From: DATHTS01 sp965219305
GTDB taxonomy: Bacteria; Acidobacteriota; Blastocatellia; Pyrinomonadales; Pyrinomonadaceae
Assembly: GCA_965219305.1 (NCBI GenBank)
Contig: OZ244725.1
Location: forward strand, 4,092,001 to 4,156,000
Length of the DNA: 64,000 nt
Reading direction: 5' to 3'
Below are positions 58,804 to 64,000 of the stretch, in pieces; positions within the stretch are counted from its first letter, which is position 1; every line of letters starts with the position of its first letter. A program made the translations under genes and the position numbers. The notes beneath the pieces were generated by a model. It was given only the letters and a program-made list of their open reading frames with translations, had not been told where the DNA came from and did not search any database.

Positions 58804-60054
58804 ATGGCGATCAAACTTTTAACAAAAAAAACTCTCGGAAAATCCAAAGCAGGCTGGCGTTGGGACAAAAAACGCGAGCTTTGGGTGACTTATCAACTCG
58901 ACACGGAATTTAACGGTAAACGCCACGTCCGGCGCGGATTCCGCACAGAAAAAGCGGCGCAAGATTATCACGAACAATTAAAGACACAAGATCGTCTGAT
59001 CGAGATCGGTTACGCTCAACCTATCAAATTCCCCTCCGCCGCCGAATTGTTCGAAAAACACACCGCCGCCGCCGAAACCAGAAACGAAAAACTTCGCCGC
59101 AAGCGTGTATTCAAAATGTTCTTAAAACTTTTGCCGCCGAACGCCACGATAGACGAGATCGAGCGGAAGCATTTTAAGGACTATGCTGATCGTAGAATCG
59201 AATCAGGCGTAAAACCCGAAACCGCCGATCGCGAGATAACACCGATCTCGTCGGCTCTGACGAACGCCAAAAATTATTACACAGGACTCGACAGATGGGT
59301 TTCGCCTGTCATTTATCGTCCCCCCGTGCCGAACGAAGGTCGCGACCGCGTTGTTTCTACCGAAGAGTTTGAAAAACTGATCCCGTATCTTCTGCGCGAG
59401 AAACAGGAAAAAGAATTGCCCCGCTCGGCTTTTGCCAGAAACCGCGCCGGACTGATTTTATATTTCGGTCTATTGACAGGTCTCCGCCACGGGGAAATCT
59501 GCCGACTGGAAAAACAAAACTTCAATCGCCGCGACCGCAGTTTAAAAGCCGAGCGATTCAAAACTAAAAAATCCGGCATTCGCTGGACGACGTTCAAACC
59601 TCTGCCTGATGTGCAGATCGAGATTTTAGAACGCGCCGCCGGTCTCTATCCGAACGGGATCTACTTTTTCAGCGAAAAGGGAAAAATCCACAATAAATTT
59701 TATGATGTATTAAAAGCGGCGTGTAAAAAATTCGGGATTCCGTATGGGCAGGGAACCGACGGCGGTCTCGTGATGCACGACGCGCGGCACACTTTCGTAA
59801 CAAACTTGATGCAGGGCGGAACGGACATTGCGACGGCGAAATCTCTGACCGCGCACTCGACCAACGATATGCTGATAAAATACTCACACGCCAACTCTCA
59901 AAGTAAAGGCGCGGCTTTGCGGCTGGCATCGTCGAGCCTGACCGGAAACATAGTCAACAGCGAAAAACTAAAAGAAGTGTTCGACGCGGTAAGATCGGGC
60001 AATCTGGATTTCGAGGGATTTGTAAAAGAACTGAATTCGTTTACGGTTTTTTAA
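58804..60054 (+). CDS. Tyrosine recombinase (phage integrase)
   Basis: A 416-residue integrase: N-terminal arm-binding domain (about 1-70), SAM-like core-binding domain (75-165), catalytic domain with R228 in TGLRHGE, K in the beta hairpin near 254, H325-x-x-R328 in HDARHT, H351 and nucleophile Y360 in KYSHAN. It joins attP to the tRNA-Leu 3' end and lies 116 bases from the attachment core. Confidence 0.94.
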   Translation: MAIKLLTKKTLGKSKAGWRWDKKRELWVTYQLDTEFNGKRHVRRGFRTEKAAQDYHEQLKTQDRLIEIGYAQPIKFPSAAELFEKHTAAAETRNEKLRRKRVFKMFLKLLPPNATIDEIERKHFKDYADRRIESGVKPETADREITPISSALTNAKNYYTGLDRWVSPVIYRPPVPNEGRDRVVSTEEFEKLIPYLLREKQEKELPRSAFARNRAGLILYFGLLTGLRHGEICRLEKQNFNRRDRSLKAERFKTKKSGIRWTTFKPLPDVQIEILERAAGLYPNGIYFFSEKGKIHNKFYDVLKAACKKFGIPYGQGTDGGLVMHDARHTFVTNLMQGGTDIATAKSLTAHSTNDMLIKYSHANSQSKGAALRLASSSLTGNIVNSEKLKEVFDAVRSGNLDFEGFVKELNSFTVF

Positions 60055-60071
60055 CAAAAATTTGTCCTTTT

Positions 60072-60097
60072 ATGTCGCAAATGTCGCAAATGTCGCG
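60072..60097 (+). repeat. Three tandem ATGTCGCAA units
   Basis: Two exact copies of ATGTCGCAA (60072-60080, 60081-60089) and a third ending CG (60090-60097). They adjoin the inverted arm site and may serve integrase or excisionase binding. Confidence 0.6.
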
Positions 60098-60111
60098 TTA
60101 AATAACCGTAA
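60097..60111 (-). promoter_or_regulatory. Probable integrase arm-binding site (P arm)
   Basis: GTTAAATAACCGTAA is the exact complement of the site at 10784-10798 and lies 58 bp from the core repeat. Confidence 0.6.
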
Positions 60112-60127
60112 ACATAACTCAATAAAA

Positions 60128-60161
60128 ATCGGCAAGTCCCGTAAAATAAGGACTTGCCGAT
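60128..60161 (-). terminator. Terminator downstream of tRNA-Leu
   Basis: ATCGGCAAGTCC (60128-60139) pairs fully with GGACTTGCCGAT (60150-60161). On the minus strand it is followed by TTTTTATT, so it ends the tRNA transcript inside phage-derived DNA and protects the prophage from host read-through. Confidence 0.75.
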
Positions 60162-60169
60162 ATAAAAAG

Positions 60170-60189
60170 GAATGCCGGAGGTCGGAATC
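60170..60189. other. Prophage attachment site at tRNA-Leu
   Basis: The same 20 bases as 10707-10726. Seventeen of them (60173-60189) are the 3' end of the tRNA, so integration leaves a complete tRNA. Confidence 0.93.
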
Positions 60190-60257
60190 GAACCGACATG
60201 GGCGTAAAGCCCGCTAGATTTTGAATCTAGTGCGTATACCAATTTCGCCACTCCGGC
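60173..60257 (-). tRNA. tRNA-Leu (CAA)
   Basis: The minus strand folds as an 85-base class II tRNA: acceptor GCCGGAG/CTCCGGC, anticodon stem CTAGA/TCTAG with loop TTCAAAA (anticodon CAA), a long variable arm GGGC/GCCC, T-stem GTCGG/CCGAC and discriminator A. CCA is not encoded. Confidence 0.97.
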
Positions 60258-60319
60258 GCGAACTTTAGATTCTAAAACTGTTTGCTTTCCGCGTCAAGGG
60301 AAAAGTAGAAAAATTCTTT

Positions 60320-62077
60320 TTATTTGTTCTTAAAATATTCATTCCAACGCCGGTTAACCAATTTTACAATATCTTCACGCGGTTCGACTTCTTTCGGACA
60401 CCACGGTTTCATACGCGAATCTATGATGATCGGCGCGTTGTATTTTATGTGATTGTTTTCGACTTCGATTGATTTGGCGTAAACGTCCGTCGAAGGATTA
60501 AAGCGCGTCCACGTCGCCCACAAGAATTTGTCGGTTGATTTGGCGAAATCGGCGTTGTCGTGGATGACGACGATTTGAAAATCGTCGAATTTGCCGGATT
60601 CGGCGATCTGCGCGGCGAGTGTTTCGTTTTGCTCGTAAGTGTCGCCTTCGACGACGAGACAGCCGCCGCAGAATATTTCGGCGCGTTTTACGAAACGGGG
60701 AAGTTCGCCGCTGAATTCTCGTTTGAGTTCGCGCCGTTTGTCGCCGACACCGACGAGCATTGCTTTCGAGCCGTGATTTATTTTGCCCGAAGCGTAATCC
60801 AAAGTGTCGAACGAAGTTCTGTCGAAGATAAAGAAATCGCTTTCCCAATTTACGCGCTCCAAGATGTGTTCAAACAGCGTTTTGAAATCGCGCAAATCCT
60901 GCGGTTTATCGGTTAAAAGTAAAAACTTCGTCAAACTCAATTGCCCTTCGCCGAGAATTCTGAAACCCGCGCTCAAGGCTTCGCGGCTGTATCTTTCCTG
61001 CACGACCGCCGCCGCGAGACTGTGAAAACCCGTTTCGCCGTAACTCCATAGATCTTTAACCGCAGGCATCACGAGAGGGAAAAGCGGCGATAAAAGCTCC
61101 TGCAAATAATCGCCGATAAAGAAATCTTCCTGACGCGGTTTGCCGACGACCGTCGCCGGATAGATCGCGTCTTTGCGGTGGAAAATCGCTTCGCATTCAA
61201 AAACCGGATAATCGTGGACGAGTGAATAATAACCGTAATGATCGCCGAACGGACCTTCGGGACGGCGAACTTTCGGCGGGACTTTTCCGCTGAAAACGAA
61301 TTCGGCTTCGGCGATTAGTCTCAAACCGTTTTCTAACGGATTTTTCACCGTTTCGATCTTAGAATTCGCCAAAAGGGAAGCGAGCATCAATTCGGGAACG
61401 TCTTCGGGCAGAGGCGCGATTGCCGCGAGAATCATCGCGGGCGCGCCGCCGATGTTGATATTGACGTTTAAACTTTCATTTTTCTGTTCGGCTTCGTAAT
61501 GATGAAAACCGCCGCCTTTGCCGATCTGCCAGTGAATTCCGGTCGTCGTATCATCATAACGCTGGATGCGATACATTCCGAGATTGTGCTTGCCCGACGA
61601 AGGACTTTCCGTATAGACGAGCGGCAAAGTCACGAAATGCCCGCCGTCTTCGTGCCATAATTGCAGAAGCGGAATCTCCGTCAGCTTCGGTTCGCGCGAA
61701 AATCTTTCGAGGATCGGCGCGTTTTTAACATTCTTCGTGCCGAGTTTGAGCGCGTCCGTCGCCATCGAACGATATTTCCAGAGTTCTTTCGGTTTCGGCG
61801 GCAAAAGAATATCAACCATCTCGACGGCGTTTCTGACAAATTCCTGCGGGCGCGTCGTAAAGGCGAGTTCGATGCGTTTCGCCGTGCCGAAAAGATTTGT
61901 CACGACGGGAAAGATCGAATTTTTGACGTTCGAGAAAAACAACGCCTTGCCTTGTTCATCAATCACGCGGCGATGAATTTCGGCGATTTCCAAATACGGG
62001 TCAACTTCCGCCGTGATCTCGACGATCTCGTTTTCCTGTTCCAGTTGCTTGATGAATGAGCGAAGATTTTTGTGCAT
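60320..62077 (-). CDS. ubiD: UbiD-family decarboxylase
   Basis: A 585-residue protein of the prenylated-FMN-dependent UbiD family, which decarboxylates aromatic or alpha,beta-unsaturated acids, classically in quinone synthesis. The catalytic segment EGPFGDHYGYYS is present, with VVGKPRQEDFFIGDYLQELL downstream and a long helical C-terminus. Longer than the usual 490 residues. No UbiX gene lies in the window. Confidence 0.9.
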   Translation of the reverse strand: MHKNLRSFIKQLEQENEIVEITAEVDPYLEIAEIHRRVIDEQGKALFFSNVKNSIFPVVTNLFGTAKRIELAFTTRPQEFVRNAVEMVDILLPPKPKELWKYRSMATDALKLGTKNVKNAPILERFSREPKLTEIPLLQLWHEDGGHFVTLPLVYTESPSSGKHNLGMYRIQRYDDTTTGIHWQIGKGGGFHHYEAEQKNESLNVNINIGGAPAMILAAIAPLPEDVPELMLASLLANSKIETVKNPLENGLRLIAEAEFVFSGKVPPKVRRPEGPFGDHYGYYSLVHDYPVFECEAIFHRKDAIYPATVVGKPRQEDFFIGDYLQELLSPLFPLVMPAVKDLWSYGETGFHSLAAAVVQERYSREALSAGFRILGEGQLSLTKFLLLTDKPQDLRDFKTLFEHILERVNWESDFFIFDRTSFDTLDYASGKINHGSKAMLVGVGDKRRELKREFSGELPRFVKRAEIFCGGCLVVEGDTYEQNETLAAQIAESGKFDDFQIVVIHDNADFAKSTDKFLWATWTRFNPSTDVYAKSIEVENNHIKYNAPIIIDSRMKPWCPKEVEPREDIVKLVNRRWNEYFKNK

Positions 62078-62135
62078 AAATGTTTCTGTTTAAATTCTAC
62101 TGTAATGCAGATTTAAAACAAATTCAGTAGAAAAA

Positions 62136-62290
62136 GCGAAGCTGACTGGAGCGCAAGCGTCCCCGCTTGCAATGAGTGCGATAGCACGAACAATTGTTTA
62201 TTATCTGCGGCGTTATAAGAAATCTAACATCTTTTTGCGCCGAAGCGACGCTCATTGCAAGCGGGGACGCTTGCGCTCCAGTCGCTTCGC
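62136..62290. mobile_element. MITE-like inverted-repeat element, copy 2
   Basis: Its arms of 33 bases starting GACTGGAGCGCAAGCGTCCC (62144) are perfectly complementary to the other end (to 62283), and the flanks GCGAAGC/GCTTCGC extend them. The centre shares CTGCGGCGTT and CGCCGAAGCGACGCTCA with the copy at 5537-5698. Confidence 0.8.
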
Positions 62291-62306
62291 CGATCTTTGC
62301 AAATGT

Positions 62307-62344
62307 AAAACGGGGCGTAAATCAATTTTGATTTACGCCCCGTT
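62307..62344 (-). terminator. Terminator of the M16 peptidase transcript
   Basis: AACGGGGCGTAAATCAA (62309-62325) pairs perfectly with 62328-62344; on the minus strand TTTTACATTT follows. Confidence 0.75.
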
Positions 62345-62365
62345 GGTTTTGATTTGCAAAATATA

Positions 62366-63868
62366 TTACTTTTGCAAATTCGCTTTCGTAATATCGAGTT
62401 GATCGGCTGTAACAACTTGAATTTTCATATCGGGAAAACGCTTTGCCAGATCATCTTTGAATTTCGCGTAATCGCCGACAATGATAATGTCGCCGTTATA
62501 AAGATTCTCGCCCGCAAATGTTTGGATTTGCGCGTCGGAAACTGCGTTAACGCTGGTCATATAAGAATTCAGTTCGCTCGTCGGCAGACCGTAACTGTAA
62601 AGTTCGGCAATCGCGCCTGCGAGTCCGCCGGTCGTTTCTAGATTTCGTCCGAAGCTTCCGGTCAGAACGAGTTTACGCGGACCGAGTTCCGTGTCGGCGA
62701 CTTTGCCTTCCTGTAATTTCTTGACCTCTGCGGCGACGAGTTCGGCAACTTCTGCCGCCGATTCGTTTTTCGTCTGCGTGCGTGTGCCGAAGTTGCTCGA
62801 ACCACCGCGAAAACCGAAACTGCTTCCCGCACCGTAACTCAGACCGCGTTTGATGCGGATTTCCTGATTCAGGCGCGACGAATAACCGCCGCCGAGAACG
62901 GAGTTCAAAACGGTTGCCGGAAAATACGAAGGGCTGCTGACCAGTTCATTTTTATCGGTTAATTCAAAGCGTCCCAAATCTAATTGCTTGGAAAATGAAA
63001 CCGATGCTTGTCCCGAATTGGGCAAATCAACGACCAAGATGCGTTTGACGATGGGCGGTTTCACATTGCTCCCAGTTCCGTTTCCCATTCCAAAACCGCC
63101 TCCTCTCCCTGCTCCGCTCGGCGGGTCTTTATACATTTTGCCAAAGTATTTCTCCGCAAGTTTTTTTGCGTTGGCGGCGGTAATGTCTCCGGTGAAAATT
63201 AATACGGCTTGATCCGCCTGATAATTTTCCTTGTGAAACTCAGCAATATCGTCGCGCGTGATGGCGTTGATACTCGCCGGAGTTCCGCCCGCCGGATGCT
63301 CTTTGTAGCTGTAAACCGACGCGACATAGCTCGACAGAAATCCCGGCTGAGTCAAGTTGTAAGTCAAACCGTCAAGCGTCTGAGATTTGAGCAGATCAAT
63401 CTCATCCTGCTTAAATGTCGGATTCAAAACCGTGTCGGACATAATCGCCAACGCCTGATCTAATTTGTCGGTCATCACATTAATGTTGACGAACGAACTG
63501 TTCCAACCTGCGCCCGTACCGATCGAGCCGCCGAGAAATTCCATCTGTTCGGCGATGTCGGTCGCGCTTCTGGTTTTTGTGCCTTTGGTTAAAAGGTCGG
63601 CGGTCAAATTGGCGAGTCCCGCTTTTGACATTCCTTCGTCGGACGCGCCCGATCTGATTAACAATTGAACCGTAACAAGCGGAACATTTTTCGTTTCGAT
63701 GACCGCGACTTTCAACCCGTTTTTGAGAGTCATTTCCTTAACCGCCGGAATCTTGACCGATTTCGGCGCGGACGGCGCGGGCGGTTTTTCCTGCGCGATG
63801 ATTCCGCCGCAGAGAACGCAGAGGACGCAGAGAATTTTTATTAAATTGTTCATTTTTCCGTTTTTCAT
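62366..63868 (-). CDS. M16-family peptidase homologue, non-catalytic type
   Basis: A 500-residue exported protein (signal peptide near MNNLIKILCVLCVLCGG, cleaved before QEKPP). The insulinase-family fold is evident (MTLKNGLKVAVIETKNVPLV, GDITAANAKKLAEKYFG, SYGAGSSFGFRGG), but the zinc motif HxxEH is replaced by GLANLTADLLTKGT. It is therefore probably the regulatory partner of the M16 subunit encoded just upstream. Confidence 0.85.
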   Translation of the reverse strand: MKNGKMNNLIKILCVLCVLCGGIIAQEKPPAPSAPKSVKIPAVKEMTLKNGLKVAVIETKNVPLVTVQLLIRSGASDEGMSKAGLANLTADLLTKGTKTRSATDIAEQMEFLGGSIGTGAGWNSSFVNINVMTDKLDQALAIMSDTVLNPTFKQDEIDLLKSQTLDGLTYNLTQPGFLSSYVASVYSYKEHPAGGTPASINAITRDDIAEFHKENYQADQAVLIFTGDITAANAKKLAEKYFGKMYKDPPSGAGRGGGFGMGNGTGSNVKPPIVKRILVVDLPNSGQASVSFSKQLDLGRFELTDKNELVSSPSYFPATVLNSVLGGGYSSRLNQEIRIKRGLSYGAGSSFGFRGGSSNFGTRTQTKNESAAEVAELVAAEVKKLQEGKVADTELGPRKLVLTGSFGRNLETTGGLAGAIAELYSYGLPTSELNSYMTSVNAVSDAQIQTFAGENLYNGDIIIVGDYAKFKDDLAKRFPDMKIQVVTADQLDITKANLQK

Positions 63869-64000
63869 TTATTTACTTTCCTCCGTTTTGGCTTGGTTGT
63901 AGCTGATAACGACGCGGTTTTTGTCGGTGAAGTATTTCTGCATCACGCGCTGAACGTCTTTTGCGGTCACGGCTTGGAGCTTGGCGATGTCGGTGTTGAC
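63869..64000 (-). CDS. M16-family peptidase, C-terminal end (runs off the window)
   Basis: Forty-three codons before the stop, including KLQAVTAKDVQRVMQKYFT and NRVVISY, match the last helices of an M16 peptidase. The TAA directly abuts the next ATG. The catalytic HxxEH would lie outside the window. Confidence 0.75.
   Translation of the reverse strand, partial: VNTDIAKLQAVTAKDVQRVMQKYFTDKNRVVISYNQAKTEESK

Larger units (their letters stand above)
10707..60189. mobile_element. Integrated temperate phage, lambda-like gene order
   Basis: A 49.5-kb element bounded by an exact 20-bp repeat and carrying every module of a tailed phage: integrase beside the tRNA, divergent switch, replication and DNA modification genes, lysis genes, terminase, capsid, and long non-contractile tail genes with tape measure. 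The order lysis-terS-terL-portal-scaffold-decoration-capsid-neck-tube-G/GT-tape-L-J-like hub-fibres follows lambda. Nearly all genes look intact, so it may be inducible; the one clear frame break is in the Pol X-like gene. Confidence 0.95.

Noticed and set aside
60072..60097. CRISPR-like array
   Set aside because: Units are nine bases in direct tandem without spacers, beside attP; no cas gene occurs in the window.

Overview
The window is a stretch of bacterial chromosome carrying a complete, lambda-ordered prophage. The host flanks encode a PLP-dependent trans-sulfuration enzyme, a PP2C phosphatase, an NfeD-like protein, YchF, two very large GT-C-like membrane proteins (one of the TIGR03663 type), a UbiD decarboxylase and an M16 peptidase pair. 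That gene set, the roughly 50% GC, the heptamer 'GGCACT' repeats that spill into coding sequence and the 'GGAGCGCAAGCG' inverted-repeat elements suggest an Acidobacteriota genome (Blastocatellia/Pyrinomonadales-like). This is inference; no rRNA marker is present.

Host left flank (1-10706): mostly ordinary genes, with one MITE-like element (5537-5698) and a 630-base gap (3266-3897) that may hold a decayed gene end. Prophage (10707-60189, about 49.5 kb): it sits in the 3' end of a tRNA-Leu(CAA) gene and is bounded by a 20-bp direct repeat (10707-10726 and 60170-60189). Two 15-bp inverted sites stand 57 and 58 bp from the core, as expected for integrase arm sites. Host right flank (60190-64000): the tRNA, ubiD, a second MITE-like element and two M16 peptidase genes.

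Printed left to right, the prophage reads almost wholly on the minus strand in reverse order of expression. The switch lies at 54.7-55.5 kb, with two XRE proteins whose recognition helices are nearly identical, at least three TTAACAT-N3-ATGTTAA-type operators and a strong TTGACA/TAATAT promoter covered by an operator. Leftward from it run the early genes: regulators, zinc-ribbon proteins, DUF2303-like and RusA-like proteins, an HNH endonuclease, two DNA methylases, a DUF1376-like protein, DnaB, DUF4326, a Pol X nucleotidyltransferase and a DndC/PAPS-reductase-like enzyme. A perfect 36-bp palindrome (37654-37689) closes this block. A probable late promoter followed at once by a strong hairpin terminator precedes the lysis genes (M15 endolysin, holin, spanin-like pair, and a membrane-anchored PAS protein). 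Then come terS, terL, portal, scaffold, decoration, lambda E-type capsid, neck genes, tail tube, the G/GT chaperone with a lambda-type GGGAAAG frameshift site, tape measure, a gpL-like protein carrying a self-processing Hint domain, a gpJ-like hub with a PA14 insert, and fibres.

Rightward from the switch (55.1-60.1 kb) lies the lysogeny operon: repressor, a lipoprotein and two secreted proteins (probable lysogenic conversion genes, one preceded by a duplicated fragment of the repressor 3' end), small membrane proteins, an ImmA/IrrE-type protease and the tyrosine integrase beside the tRNA.

The most notable items are the frameshift site, the Hint domain in the tail-tip protein, the symmetric attP arms, the duplicated GNRA-capped terminator, the PAS protein within the lysis cassette, the repressor-tail duplication, and the early gene group of PAPS reductase, DUF4326, Pol X and two methylases.
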